Part shown: piece after piece, positions 32,462 through 41,126 of the stretch | Position numbering within the stretch: the first letter of the stretch is position 1 | How the letters are laid out: each line of letters starts with the position of its first letter | Source of the DNA: a bacterium | Lineage (GTDB): Bacteria; Bacillota; Clostridia; Oscillospirales; Acutalibacteraceae | Direction: 5' to 3' | Length of the DNA stretch: 44,963 nucleotides | Assembly: GCA_020625875.1 (NCBI GenBank) | Contig: JAHLAX010000064.1 | Span: forward strand, 1-44,963 | Notes under the pieces: generated by a model | What the model was told of the DNA's origin: nothing | The model's database searches: none | What the model saw: the letters and a program-made list of their open reading frames with translations, nothing else | Made by a program: the position numbers and the translations under genes

Positions 32462-33835
32462 ATGCAACTCTGGAAAGGACGCTTCAAAAAGGAGCTTTCA
32501 AAAACAACCAACGATTTTAACAGCTCAATCAGCTTTGACAGCCGTATGTACCGTGAGGACATCGAGGGCAGCATCGCCCACGCCACAATGCTCGGCAGAT
32601 GCGGCATCATACAGACAACCGAGGCGGGACGAATTGTTCACGGCTTAAAGGATATTCTTGCCGATATTGAGAGCGGCAAGCTTCAGTTTGATCCCGACGC
32701 GGAAGATATACACACCTTTATCGAGGCGGAGCTCACCGAGCGTATAGGCGACGACGGAAAGCGCCTTCACACTTCGCGCAGCCGTAACGACCAGGTGGCG
32801 CTCGATATTAAGCTTTACCTCAAAAAAGAGGTTGTAAATGTCCGTGAATTGCTCGAGGAGCTGATTCAGGTAATTGCCGAAAAGGCACAGCAGTACAGCG
32901 ACACCGTTATGCCGGGCTACACTCACCTTCAGAGAGCCCAGCCGATTACTTTCGGTCATCACCTTTTGGCGTATGCCGAAATGCTCCTGCGCGACATCAG
33001 CCGTCTTGATGACTGTCTCAAGCGTATGGACGAAATGCCGCTCGGTTCCTGCGCTCTGGCGGGCACAACCTACCCGATTAACAGAGAGATTACCAAGGAA
33101 CTTCTTGGCTTTGACAGAGTTACAAACAATTCCCTCGACGGGGTTTCCGACAGGGATTACTGCATAGAATTCGCGTCTGTGCTGTCAATCATTATGGTTC
33201 ACCTCAGCCGTTTTTCAGAGGAAATCATAATGTGGTGCAGCTGGGAGTTCAAGTTTATCGAGCTCGACGACGCTTTTTCAACAGGTTCGTCGATTATGCC
33301 GCAGAAAAAGAATCCTGACATAGCCGAGCTTGTCCGCGGAAAAAGCGGCAGGGTGTTCGGCGATACTATGACGCTTCTGACAGTGATGAAGGGCATAGCT
33401 CTCGCCTACAACAAGGATATGCAGGAGGACAAAGAGGCGATTTTTGACGCGGTTGATACGGTTAAAATGTGCCTCACAGCCTTCACTCCCATGCTCGACA
33501 CGATGCGCGTTATCCCCGAAAATATGCGCAAAGCCGCCGCGGGCGGATTCATCAACGCCACCGATGTTGCCGACTGGCTCACTAAGAACGGCGTGCCGTT
33601 CCGTGACGCGTATAAGGCTACGGGCGAGCTTGTTGCGCGCTGTATTGAGCTTGGCACAGACCTTGAGAACCTGCCGATTGAGGAGTACAAAAAGGTCTGC
33701 GACGTATTTAACGAGGACGTTTATAACGCAATCTCGCTTGAATACTGCGTAAGCCAGCGCACCGCGTTCGGCGGTCCCGCTCCCGAGAATGTCAGGGCTC
33801 AGGCGGAGAAACTGATTAATAACGCTAAAGAATAA
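32462..33835 (+). CDS. argH: argininosuccinate lyase
   Basis: This 457-aa enzyme splits argininosuccinate to arginine and fumarate. It belongs to the fumarase/aspartase superfamily. Signatures are TSRSRNDQVALD (104-115), YTHLQRAQP (153-161) with the catalytic-site histidine, and GSSIMPQKKNPD (275-286) with the mobile-loop serine. The start follows AAGGAAGATGATTTAA. argC begins 12 bp later, so the downstream genes are co-transcribed. Confidence 0.98.
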   Translation: MQLWKGRFKKELSKTTNDFNSSISFDSRMYREDIEGSIAHATMLGRCGIIQTTEAGRIVHGLKDILADIESGKLQFDPDAEDIHTFIEAELTERIGDDGKRLHTSRSRNDQVALDIKLYLKKEVVNVRELLEELIQVIAEKAQQYSDTVMPGYTHLQRAQPITFGHHLLAYAEMLLRDISRLDDCLKRMDEMPLGSCALAGTTYPINREITKELLGFDRVTNNSLDGVSDRDYCIEFASVLSIIMVHLSRFSEEIIMWCSWEFKFIELDDAFSTGSSIMPQKKNPDIAELVRGKSGRVFGDTMTLLTVMKGIALAYNKDMQEDKEAIFDAVDTVKMCLTAFTPMLDTMRVIPENMRKAAAGGFINATDVADWLTKNGVPFRDAYKATGELVARCIELGTDLENLPIEEYKKVCDVFNEDVYNAISLEYCVSQRTAFGGPAPENVRAQAEKLINNAKE

Positions 33836-33847
33836 GGAATAAAAGAT

Positions 33848-34882
33848 ATGATAAAAGTTGGAATAATCGGCGCGACGGGCTACGCGGGCTGTGAGCTCGT
33901 AAGAATTCTGAGCGCTCATCCCGAGGCTGAAATTGCCGCTATAAGCTCTGTCAGCTTCGAGGGTAAAAAGCTTTCGGATGTTTACCCGAGCTACATATAT
34001 CTCAACGATATGGTCTGTGAGAATTCGGACGAGGTAGTTAAAAAGAGCGACGTTGTGTTTGCCGCGCTGCCTCACGGCTTGAGCCAGGAGCTCGCCGCTA
34101 AATGCAAGGCTGAGGGCGTTAAGTTTATCGACCTCGGCGCGGACTTCCGCCTCGAGAACGAGGATGAGTACGAAGAATGGTACGGCGGAAACTTCCTCGA
34201 CAAAGCGCTGCACGAGGAGGCGGTTTACGGACTGCCCGAGTTCTTCCGCGACAAGATAAAGGGCAAGAGCGTAATCGCCAACCCAGGTTGCTACACAACC
34301 TGTTCTCCGCTCGCTTTGGCCCCCGCGGTAGTAAATGGTTTAATAGAGATGAAGGGTATAATCTGCAACTGCGCCAGCGGAGTTACGGGCGCTGGCAGAA
34401 AGCCCAATCAGGGCAATCATTATCCCGAACTCAACGAGGGCTTCCATGCCTATAAGGTTGCTTCTCACCGCCATACTCCCGAGATTGAGCAGACTCTCTC
34501 AAAGCTCTCGGGCGAAAAGGTTACGGTCACTTTTGTACCCCACTTGTTACCTGTTAACCGCGGTATTCTCGCGACATGCTACGCTGACTTAAAGGACGGG
34601 GTGACATATGAGCAAATCCGCGCGGCTTACGAAGATTATTACAAGGACGAGTATTTTGTGCGTGTTCTGCCCGACGGTATGTGCGCGGACATTCATAATA
34701 TCAAGTATTCAAATTTCTGTGACATCAGTGTTCACTACGACGGCAGAGCTAACAAGCTCATAGCTTGCGCCGCGATTGACAATATGGTCAAGGGCGCCGC
34801 GGGACAGGCTGTCCAGAATATGAATATTATTTTTGACCTTGACGAAAAGACGGGGCTGGAGTTTATTCCTCCCGCGTTTTAA
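33848..34882 (+). CDS. argC: N-acetyl-gamma-glutamyl-phosphate reductase
   Basis: This 344-aa NADPH-dependent enzyme reduces N-acetylglutamyl phosphate to the semialdehyde. The Rossmann motif GATGYAGCEL is at residues 9-18. The catalytic cysteine is in ANPGCYTT (near 146-153), and HRHTPEIEQ near 210 is a conserved substrate-binding segment. Length is typical. Gaps to argH (12 bp) and argJ (11 bp) are small. Confidence 0.98.
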   Translation: MIKVGIIGATGYAGCELVRILSAHPEAEIAAISSVSFEGKKLSDVYPSYIYLNDMVCENSDEVVKKSDVVFAALPHGLSQELAAKCKAEGVKFIDLGADFRLENEDEYEEWYGGNFLDKALHEEAVYGLPEFFRDKIKGKSVIANPGCYTTCSPLALAPAVVNGLIEMKGIICNCASGVTGAGRKPNQGNHYPELNEGFHAYKVASHRHTPEIEQTLSKLSGEKVTVTFVPHLLPVNRGILATCYADLKDGVTYEQIRAAYEDYYKDEYFVRVLPDGMCADIHNIKYSNFCDISVHYDGRANKLIACAAIDNMVKGAAGQAVQNMNIIFDLDEKTGLEFIPPAF

Positions 34883-34893
34883 AGAGGATAGAT

Positions 34894-36114
34894 ATGTATA
34901 AATTCATAGACGGCGGAGTTACCGCTCCGCAGGGTTTTACGGCGCAGGGCGTCTGCGCTTCAATAAAACCATCAAATACAACAAAGCGCGATTTAGCGCT
35001 CATATACTGCGATACGCTGTGTAACGCCGCGGCGGTTTTTACAAAAAATCTGGTAAAGTCCGACACCATAGCCGTTACAAAGGAGCACCTCAAAAACGGT
35101 AAGGCTCAGGCGGTTATCGTCAATTCCGGTAACGCCAACACCTGCAACGCCGACGGCTATGAAAAGGCGGTCAGAATGTGTGAAATCGCGTCCGACGTGC
35201 TAGGTGTTAAGGCTGAGGATGTTATTGTCGCCTCAACAGGCGTAATCGGCGAAGTTCTGCCGATTGAGCCTGTCGAAAAGGGTGCCGAAGCTATGCGCGG
35301 CAAGCTCTCAAAGGACGGCGGAACAAACGCCGCCGAGGCGATTATGACTACCGACACCGTCAAAAAGGAAATGGCTATGACTATGACCTTGGGCGGTAAG
35401 ACCGTCACGGTGGGCGGTATTGCCAAGGGCAGCGGTATGATTCACATAAATATGGGAACTATGCTGTCGTTCGTTACGACCGACGCCGCTGTAAGCGCTG
35501 AAATGCTCGAATGCGCGCTCAAAGAGGCGGTTGAGGACAGTTACAATATGGTCAGCGTGGATGGCGATACCTCAACCAACGATACTCTTGCCATAATGGC
35601 TTCTGGTAAGGCGGGCAATCCCGAGATTACCGAGAAAAACGAGGACTACAGAGTTTTTGTCGAGGGACTGACCGAGGCTTTTAAGATGCTCGCCAAAAAG
35701 CTCGCCGCGGACGGCGAGGGCGCTTCAAAGCTGCTCGTGTGTTCCGTCAGCGGAGCTAAGACAAAACAGGACGCCGTCAAGGTCAGCAAGAGCATAATAT
35801 GCTCCAGCTTACTGAAAGCGGCTATGTTCGGTGCTGACGCCAACTGGGGACGTGTCTTGTGCGCGATAGGCTACAGCGGGGCGGACGTTGATGTTACAAA
35901 AGTCGGCGTAAGCTTTAAATCCGCTAAGGGCACAATCAGCGTTTGTGAAAACGGCGCGGGGATTCCCTTCAGCGAGGAAAAAGCAAAGGAAATCCTGCTT
36001 GAAAAAGAGATAAATATTATCGTAACTCTCGGCGACGGAGACCAAAAAGCCGAAGCCTACGGCTGCGATTTGACATACGACTACGTTAAAATTAACGGGG
36101 ATTACAGGACGTAA
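34894..36114 (+). CDS. argJ: bifunctional ornithine acetyltransferase / N-acetylglutamate synthase
   Basis: This 406-aa enzyme recycles the acetyl group from N-acetylornithine to glutamate. It is a self-cleaving Ntn-fold protein: the site is NMGTMLSF, with cleavage before Thr189, which becomes the nucleophile. Many homologues have Ala rather than Gly before this Thr. STGVIGE (114-120) and the C-terminal segment ANWGRVLCAIGYSG are further signatures. Whether it also makes N-acetylglutamate from acetyl-CoA cannot be told from sequence. It follows argC directly; a GTGATCAGT-type repeat separates it from argB. Confidence 0.97.
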   Translation: MYKFIDGGVTAPQGFTAQGVCASIKPSNTTKRDLALIYCDTLCNAAAVFTKNLVKSDTIAVTKEHLKNGKAQAVIVNSGNANTCNADGYEKAVRMCEIASDVLGVKAEDVIVASTGVIGEVLPIEPVEKGAEAMRGKLSKDGGTNAAEAIMTTDTVKKEMAMTMTLGGKTVTVGGIAKGSGMIHINMGTMLSFVTTDAAVSAEMLECALKEAVEDSYNMVSVDGDTSTNDTLAIMASGKAGNPEITEKNEDYRVFVEGLTEAFKMLAKKLAADGEGASKLLVCSVSGAKTKQDAVKVSKSIICSSLLKAAMFGADANWGRVLCAIGYSGADVDVTKVGVSFKSAKGTISVCENGAGIPFSEEKAKEILLEKEINIIVTLGDGDQKAEAYGCDLTYDYVKINGDYRT

Positions 36115-36117
36115 ATT

Positions 36118-36153
36118 AGTGATCAGTGGTCAGTGAACAGTGATCAGTTGTGG
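36118..36153. repeat. short tandem GTGATCAGTG-type repeats between argJ and argB
   Basis: GTGATCAGTGGTCAGTGAACAGTGATCAGT is built from imperfect 8-10-bp units. It is one of several such microrepeats in the window (others at 37049 and 43829). Confidence 0.6.
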
Positions 36154-36196
36154 GCGGGCTCTGCCTGCACCCGATTTGTATTATCAGGAGAACACT

Positions 36197-37048
36197 ATGG
36201 ACATAAACAAACGCGCGGAAATACTTATACAGGCTATGCCTTATATTCAGAAAAACTACGGCAAGACAATTGTCGTAAAATACGGCGGCAACGCTATGCA
36301 GAGCGAGGAGCTCAAGCAGGCTGTTATGGACGATATTGTTTTGATGCAGCTTGTCGGAATCAACGTTGTGCTCGTGCACGGCGGCGGTCCCGAAATCAAC
36401 GAAATGCTGATTAAAACAGGCAAAAAGAGCGAGTTTGTCAACGGACTCCGCGTTACTGATAAAGAGACTATCGACATCGTTCAGCAGGTGCTCGCGGGCA
36501 AGGTCAACAAGAGCCTAGTTCAGCATCTTACCCAAAGCGGAGGCAGAGCAATCGGACTTTGCGGTCTTGACGGCAAAATGCTTATGGCTAAAAAGCTTGA
36601 CGGCGAGGACGATCTGGGCTATGTCGGCGAGATTGAATCCGTCAATCCTCTGATTATTATGGATTCGCTCAAAAACGGTTATATTCCCGTTATCTCTACA
36701 ATCGCGGGCGGCAGGAACGGCGAGGTTTATAACATTAACGCCGACCTGGCGGCATCAAAAATAGCGGCGAAGCTCGGCGCCAAAAAGCTGATTCTTATGA
36801 CCGATATACGCGGACTTCTGCGTGATGTTCAGGACGACAGCACTCTCATTTCAACTGTGAATGTCAGCGACGTTCCCTCGCTCAAAAAAGAGGGTATAAT
36901 CAGCGGCGGTATGATTCCAAAGATTGACTGCTGCGTTGAGGCTGTGCGTTCGGGCGTCGGCAGGGCTCATATTCTTGACGGCAGACTCAAGCACTCGATT
37001 TTACTCGAGCTGTTCTCAGATGAAGGAATAGGAACAATGCTTTATTAG
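36197..37048 (+). CDS. argB: acetylglutamate kinase
   Basis: This 283-aa enzyme phosphorylates N-acetylglutamate. The start is ATG 36197 after CAGGAG; the upstream in-frame ATG at 36140 lies in the microrepeat region. KYGGNAM (28-34), [10 protein letters not shown] (near 60-69) and the [12 protein letters not shown] segment (near 175-190) are amino acid kinase signatures. The N-terminal helix ([19 protein letters not shown]) is of the type found in arginine-inhibited hexameric enzymes, suggesting feedback inhibition. Confidence 0.97.
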   Translation: MDINKRAEILIQAMPYIQKNYGKTIVVKYGGNAMQSEELKQAVMDDIVLMQLVGINVVLVHGGGPEINEMLIKTGKKSEFVNGLRVTDKETIDIVQQVLAGKVNKSLVQHLTQSGGRAIGLCGLDGKMLMAKKLDGEDDLGYVGEIESVNPLIIMDSLKNGYIPVISTIAGGRNGEVYNINADLAASKIAAKLGAKKLILMTDIRGLLRDVQDDSTLISTVNVSDVPSLKKEGIISGGMIPKIDCCVEAVRSGVGRAHILDGRLKHSILLELFSDEGIGTMLY

Positions 37049-37086
37049 TAGTCAGTAGTCAGTAATTAGTAGTTAGTTAAAGTAGT
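37049..37086. repeat. short AGTAGTCAGT-type tandem repeats between argB and the GNAT gene
   Basis: TAGTCAGTAGTCAGTAATTAGTAGTTAGTT is built from imperfect 7-10-bp units, similar in style to the microrepeat between argJ and argB. Confidence 0.6.
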
Positions 37087-37092
37087 GATTTA

Positions 37093-37518
37093 ATGCAGAT
37101 TCGTCCGATGACAATTGAAGATTATGACGAGGTCTTCGCCATGTGGCAGATTACCTCAAAGCGCGCGCTTTCTTCAGCCGACTCAAGGGAGAATATCAAG
37201 AGCTATCTTGAACGCAATCCCGAAATGAGTCAGGTTGCCGTGTGCGACGGCAGAATCGTCGGCACTGTGCTCGCGGGGCACGACGGACGGCGCGGCTTTA
37301 TTCACCATACAGCCGTTCACCCCGATTACCGCCGCAGGCATATCGGCAGAGCTATGGCGAAAAAGGCGATTGAGAAGCTCGCGGAAAGCGGTATCGAAAA
37401 AACGCACATCTTCTGTTACAGTGACAATACAACAGGTCAGAATTTCTGGCGCAATCTGGGTTTTCAAAGGCGCGAGGAACTTTTTGATTTTTCAATAGAA
37501 ACTAAGGACATACCATGA
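37093..37518 (+). CDS. GNAT-family N-acetyltransferase in the arginine cluster
   Basis: The 141-aa product has the GNAT fold: an N-terminal IRPMTIEDYDEVFAMW, a V(H/A)PDYRRRHIGRAMAKKA acetyl-CoA binding motif (near residues 76-93), and a C-terminal NFWRNLGFQRR. It resembles YpeA-type single-domain acetyltransferases. It overlaps the start of argD by 4 bp (ATGA), so it is translationally coupled to an arginine gene. It might supply N-acetylglutamate, as short ArgA-like enzymes do, or act on another amine. Substrate is unknown. Confidence 0.85.
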   Translation: MQIRPMTIEDYDEVFAMWQITSKRALSSADSRENIKSYLERNPEMSQVAVCDGRIVGTVLAGHDGRRGFIHHTAVHPDYRRRHIGRAMAKKAIEKLAESGIEKTHIFCYSDNTTGQNFWRNLGFQRREELFDFSIETKDIP

Positions 37519-38684
37519 ACACAAAAGAACTTGATAAAAAATATATAATGCACACCTATGGGCGCTATGATGTCGCGCTCAAAGAGGGCAAGGGCTGCAA
37601 AGCCTATGACGAGGACGGCAGGGAGTATCTCGACGTCAGCTCAGGCATCGGCGTAAACTCGCTCGGTTATTGTGACGACGGCTGGGTAAAGGCTGTTACC
37701 GCTCAGGCGGGCAAAATTCAGCATATCAGCAACTATTTTTATAGCGAACAGGCTTCAAAGCTCGCCAAAACTCTGTGCGAAAAGACGCATTTCACGAAGG
37801 CGTGCTTCGGCAACAGCGGCGCCGAGGCTAACGAGTGCGCGATTAAGCTCGCGCGCAAATACAGCTTCGATAAATACGGCAGCGGCAGAAACGAAATTAT
37901 CACGCTTAAGGATTCGTTCCACGGCAGAACCGTCACAACGCTTTCCGCTACGGGACAGGATAATTTTCACACCTACTTTTTCCCGTTCACCGAGGGTTTT
38001 TTATATGCCGAGGCTGACAATATCGACAGCGTAAAAGAGCTTATAAGCGATAAGACCTGCGCGATTCTTATAGAGTGCGTGCAGGGCGAAGGCGGCGTAA
38101 ATATTCTAAACAAAGACTTTGTGAAAGCCGTAAGAACGCTGTGCGACGAGCATGATTTGTCGCTTATAGTTGACGAGGTTCAGACGGGCGTCGGCAGGAC
38201 GGGTAAGCTGTTCTGCTACGAAAATTTTGACATCGAGCCCGACATTATTACCTGCGCCAAAGGCTTGGGCGGCGGACTGCCAATCGGCGTTTGCCTGTGC
38301 AACAAAAAGCTCGAGGACGTTATGCAGCCCTCAACCCACGGCTCGACCTTCGCGGCGAATCCAATTGTCTGCGCGGGAGCTAACTATGTGCTCTCGGTTG
38401 TCGCGGATGACGATTTCTTAAACGAAGTAGTGGAAAAGGGCGAGTACCTTAAAGATAAATTACTGAAGATAAACGGCGTAAAGTCCGTGCGCAACCTCGG
38501 TCTTATGGTCGGTATCGAGCTTGAAAGCAAAGACGCTCACGACGTTGCGATTAAATGCGTGGAGAACGGACTGCTGATTATCACGGCAAAATCTTTGCTC
38601 AGAATGCTGCCTCCGCTCAACATAAGCTATGAGGAGCTTGACAAAGCGGTCGAAATTTTGGATAATACTTTACAAAGTCTTTGA
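37515..38684 (+). CDS. argD: acetylornithine aminotransferase
   Basis: This 389-aa PLP enzyme converts N-acetylglutamate semialdehyde to N-acetylornithine. FGNSGAEANE (98-107) is the phosphate-binding region, and LIVDEVQTGVGRTG (217-230) holds the PLP-contacting Asp. The Schiff-base lysine is Lys249 in CAKGLGGGLPIG. Length is typical. The start overlaps the GNAT gene. A dispersed palindromic repeat begins 2 bp after the stop and separates it from argF. Confidence 0.97.
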   Translation: MNTKELDKKYIMHTYGRYDVALKEGKGCKAYDEDGREYLDVSSGIGVNSLGYCDDGWVKAVTAQAGKIQHISNYFYSEQASKLAKTLCEKTHFTKACFGNSGAEANECAIKLARKYSFDKYGSGRNEIITLKDSFHGRTVTTLSATGQDNFHTYFFPFTEGFLYAEADNIDSVKELISDKTCAILIECVQGEGGVNILNKDFVKAVRTLCDEHDLSLIVDEVQTGVGRTGKLFCYENFDIEPDIITCAKGLGGGLPIGVCLCNKKLEDVMQPSTHGSTFAANPIVCAGANYVLSVVADDDFLNEVVEKGEYLKDKLLKINGVKSVRNLGLMVGIELESKDAHDVAIKCVENGLLIITAKSLLRMLPPLNISYEELDKAVEILDNTLQSL

Positions 38685-38686
38685 CG

Positions 38687-38750
38687 TGTCATTCTGAGGA
38701 GCACAGCGACGAAGAATCTTTAGATCCTTCGCTGAGGGCTCAGGATGACA
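38687..38750. repeat. dispersed palindromic repeat, copy 6
   Basis: TGTCATTCTGAGGAGC, GACGAAGAATCTT, AGATCCTTCGCT and CAGGATGACA, starting 2 bp after the argD stop. Confidence 0.88.
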
Positions 38751-38811
38751 GTAAACGAACGCTCAGTTTAAAATATGAAGCGACAAGAGGATTAACAGGA
38801 GGAAATAAATA

Positions 38812-39720
38812 ATGAAACATTTACTTAAATTAGAGGACTGGAGCACTGAGGAAATCACCGAGGCGCTCAACCTTGCCGACCAGCTCAAGTATGAGCAGAA
38901 GCACGGCATAGAGCACAAGATATTAAAGGGCAAAACCCTTGGTATGATTTTTGAGAAGGCGTCAACCCGTACCCGCGTGTCGTTCGAAGTCGGTATGACA
39001 CAGCTCGGAGGCTATCCGCTGTTTCTCTCGAGCAACGACTTGCAAATCGGCAGAGGCGAGCCTGTTGAGGATACAGCCCGCGTGCTTTCGCGCTTTATTG
39101 ACGGTATTATGATTCGTACCTTTGATCAGAGCGAGGTCGAAGCTCTCGCCGAGTACGGCTCAATCCCGATTATCAACGGTCTTACAGACTACTGTCACCC
39201 TTGTCAGGTGCTCGCTGACCTTATGACAATCCGTGAGGTCAAAGGTTCCTTAGAGGGCTTAAAGATGTGCTTTATCGGCGATGGCAACAATATGATGAAC
39301 TCTCTTATCGTCGGCGCGCTCAGAGCGGGAATGAGCATTTCCGTAGCGTGCCCCGAGGGTTACGAGCCGCCAAAGCATATTATAGAGTTCGGCGAAAGCT
39401 TCGGCGATATGTTTGAGCTTTGCCGCAAGCCCGAAGACGCCGCCAAGAACGCCGACGTTGTCTACACCGACGTATGGGCTTCTATGGGACAGGAGGAGGA
39501 GCAGAAAATCCGCGCTGCCGCTTTTGAGGGCTATCAGGTCAACAAGGAGCTTATGGCTGTCACCAACGAGGGCTGTATGGTGCTCCACTGTCTGCCCGCT
39601 CACCGCGGCGAGGAAATTACGGCTGACGTATTCGAGGCTCACGCTGATGAGATTTTTGAAGAAGCGGAGAACCGCCTACACGCCCAGAAGGCTGTGCTCG
39701 TCAAGTGTATGACAGAATAA
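38812..39720 (+). CDS. argF: ornithine carbamoyltransferase
   Basis: This 302-aa enzyme makes citrulline from ornithine and carbamoyl phosphate. STRTR (51-55) is the carbamoyl phosphate site, HPCQVLAD is the second conserved motif, and HCLPAHRGEE near the C-terminus carries the ornithine-domain cysteine. The ribosome binding site is CAGGAGGA. It is the last arginine gene, closed by a strong terminator. Confidence 0.98.
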   Translation: MKHLLKLEDWSTEEITEALNLADQLKYEQKHGIEHKILKGKTLGMIFEKASTRTRVSFEVGMTQLGGYPLFLSSNDLQIGRGEPVEDTARVLSRFIDGIMIRTFDQSEVEALAEYGSIPIINGLTDYCHPCQVLADLMTIREVKGSLEGLKMCFIGDGNNMMNSLIVGALRAGMSISVACPEGYEPPKHIIEFGESFGDMFELCRKPEDAAKNADVVYTDVWASMGQEEEQKIRAAAFEGYQVNKELMAVTNEGCMVLHCLPAHRGEEITADVFEAHADEIFEEAENRLHAQKAVLVKCMTE

Positions 39721-39732
39721 TTCAAATACATT

Positions 39733-39761
39733 GTACCCCTTTTTATAGGGGTACTTTTTTT
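39733..39761 (+). terminator. terminator of the arginine cluster
   Basis: GTACCCCT, loop TTTTAT, AGGGGTAC is a perfect 8-bp stem followed by seven T. The stem resembles the ends of the DUF559-type cassettes. Confidence 0.88.
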
Positions 39762-39797
39762 CTTGAACTTTAGAAGGGCTGTAGAGCAACCTTTTTC

Positions 39798-39826
39798 TTG
39801 ACTATTAGCTGTTTGACAGGTATAAT
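39798..39826 (+). promoter_or_regulatory. promoter of the LRR-dockerin gene
   Basis: TTGACT at 39798-39803 and TATAAT at 39821-39826 are 17 bp apart, about 40 bp upstream of the start. Confidence 0.8.
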
Positions 39827-39866
39827 AGAATTATAAAACTGCACTGCTTGTGTGGAGGAAATAATA

Positions 39867-40895
39867 ATGAAAAGATTAGTTTCTATTATACTTATAGCGG
39901 CTATGCTATCTACCGTTTTGCTCACTTCGGCGCTGAGCGCGGGAGCCGCGACATATATTATATACGGTGATTGGATACTTGAGATTGACAGCGACACGAC
40001 TTATCTTGTCGGAGGATATAGCGGCAGCGATACCGAGCTTGTTTTTCCCTCAACCGCTAACAGCAAGGCTGTAATCGGCGTTTCTGAGGACTTTTATGAA
40101 CGTTGTTCCAGTCAGCTTACATCTGTAACTCTGCCCGACAGCTATACAAAAATCGGCAACTTCGCGTTTCACTCTATGTCTTCGCTTGAGTCGATAAACA
40201 TTCCCGCCTCTCTATCATCTTTGGGAGCTATGGTTTTTAACAACTGTACCGCTCTTGAAAGCGCGGACTTTTCGAGGGCTTCACAGCTTAAAACTATTCC
40301 TCATTCCTGCTTTAACGGCTGTGAGTCACTAGACACAGTTGTTTTTCCTGAAAGCCTGACCACTATATCGGATTACGCGTTTAAGAATACCGCTATTGAA
40401 AGCGCGATTCTTCCCAAAGGCGTTACTACTGTAGGCGATGAAAGTTTTTCAGGATGCGCTTCACTTTCTCAGGTTGTGCTGCCCGCGGGACTTGCGACAA
40501 TAGGCGAAGAAGCTTTTAATAATGATACGGCTTTGACCTCGGTTTATGTGCCTCGTTCTGTATCGTCCATCGGAAACAACGCGTTTTTCCCGATGGCAGT
40601 GGACGGCGGAACGCTGACGCTTGACTGCTATGAGGGCTCATACGCCGCTGAGTACGCCTATCAGAACTACCTGAATTACACAGCCGATGTACTTGTGAAG
40701 GGCGACGCTAACAACGATGGAAAAGTGAATATCCGAGACGTAACATACATTCAGCTTTATCTTGTAGACAGAGTTGTAATTGCGGATGACGCCAAGACAA
40801 TTGAGCGTGTTGATGTTACGGGAGATAATAAGGTTTCCATAAGAGACGCTACGCAGATTCAGCTATACAGAGTCGGATTAGTCGAACTTGTTTAA
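39867..40895 (+). CDS. secreted BspA-type leucine-rich repeat protein with dockerin
   Basis: The 342-aa product starts at ATG 39867 after GGAGGAA; the GTG at 39852 overlaps that site. Residues 1-28 are a signal peptide (ending about SAGA). Residues 60-255 contain LRR_5/BspA-like repeats (SLESINIPASLSSLGAMVF, ALTSVYVPRSVSSIGNNAF), usually used for protein or surface binding. From residue 277, two dockerin repeats follow (GDANNDGKVNIRDVTYIQLY and DVTGDNKVSIRDATQIQLY). It is the second dockerin protein in the window and probably docks to the same kind of scaffold as the CotH protein. Confidence 0.9.
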   Translation: MKRLVSIILIAAMLSTVLLTSALSAGAATYIIYGDWILEIDSDTTYLVGGYSGSDTELVFPSTANSKAVIGVSEDFYERCSSQLTSVTLPDSYTKIGNFAFHSMSSLESINIPASLSSLGAMVFNNCTALESADFSRASQLKTIPHSCFNGCESLDTVVFPESLTTISDYAFKNTAIESAILPKGVTTVGDESFSGCASLSQVVLPAGLATIGEEAFNNDTALTSVYVPRSVSSIGNNAFFPMAVDGGTLTLDCYEGSYAAEYAYQNYLNYTADVLVKGDANNDGKVNIRDVTYIQLYLVDRVVIADDAKTIERVDVTGDNKVSIRDATQIQLYRVGLVELV

Positions 40896-40912
40896 TCGAA
40901 TATAAGAATACC

Positions 40913-40962
40913 AGCTCCTTTCGCGAAAGGCAGAAAACTGTTTTCGCGGAGGGGGCTTTTTG
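40913..40962 (+). terminator. terminator of the LRR-dockerin gene
   Basis: AGCTCCTTTCGCGAAA and TTTTCGCGGAGGGGGCT form a long stem followed by TTTT. Confidence 0.75.
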
Positions 40963-41031
40963 TTGCTTTAATCGTGAAATTTTCTTGTCGGGAAATAACA
41001 ATTCCAATCTTGTAACAAATGGCTTAAATGC

Positions 41032-41060
41032 TTGATTTTGCCTCATTATTTCTTTATAAT
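41032..41060 (+). promoter_or_regulatory. promoter of the NCS2 permease gene
   Basis: TTGATT at 41032-41037 and TATAAT at 41055-41060 are 17 bp apart. A small hairpin (TTTCGG/CCGAAA near 41076) lies in the leader. No purine riboswitch core was found. Confidence 0.7.
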
Positions 41061-41126
41061 TCAAGTGTAGTTTTGTTTCGGTAAAAACCGAAATACTATA
41101 AAATATTATGAGAGGGGTAATATCTC

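Noticed and set aside
33278..34213. 311-codon reverse-strand reading frame across argH/argC
   Set aside because: It is antisense to two well-recognised enzymes and has no plausible start signals.
40963..41126. Purine riboswitch before the NCS2 permease
   Set aside because: The conserved three-way-junction core sequences were not found; only a promoter and a small hairpin are present.
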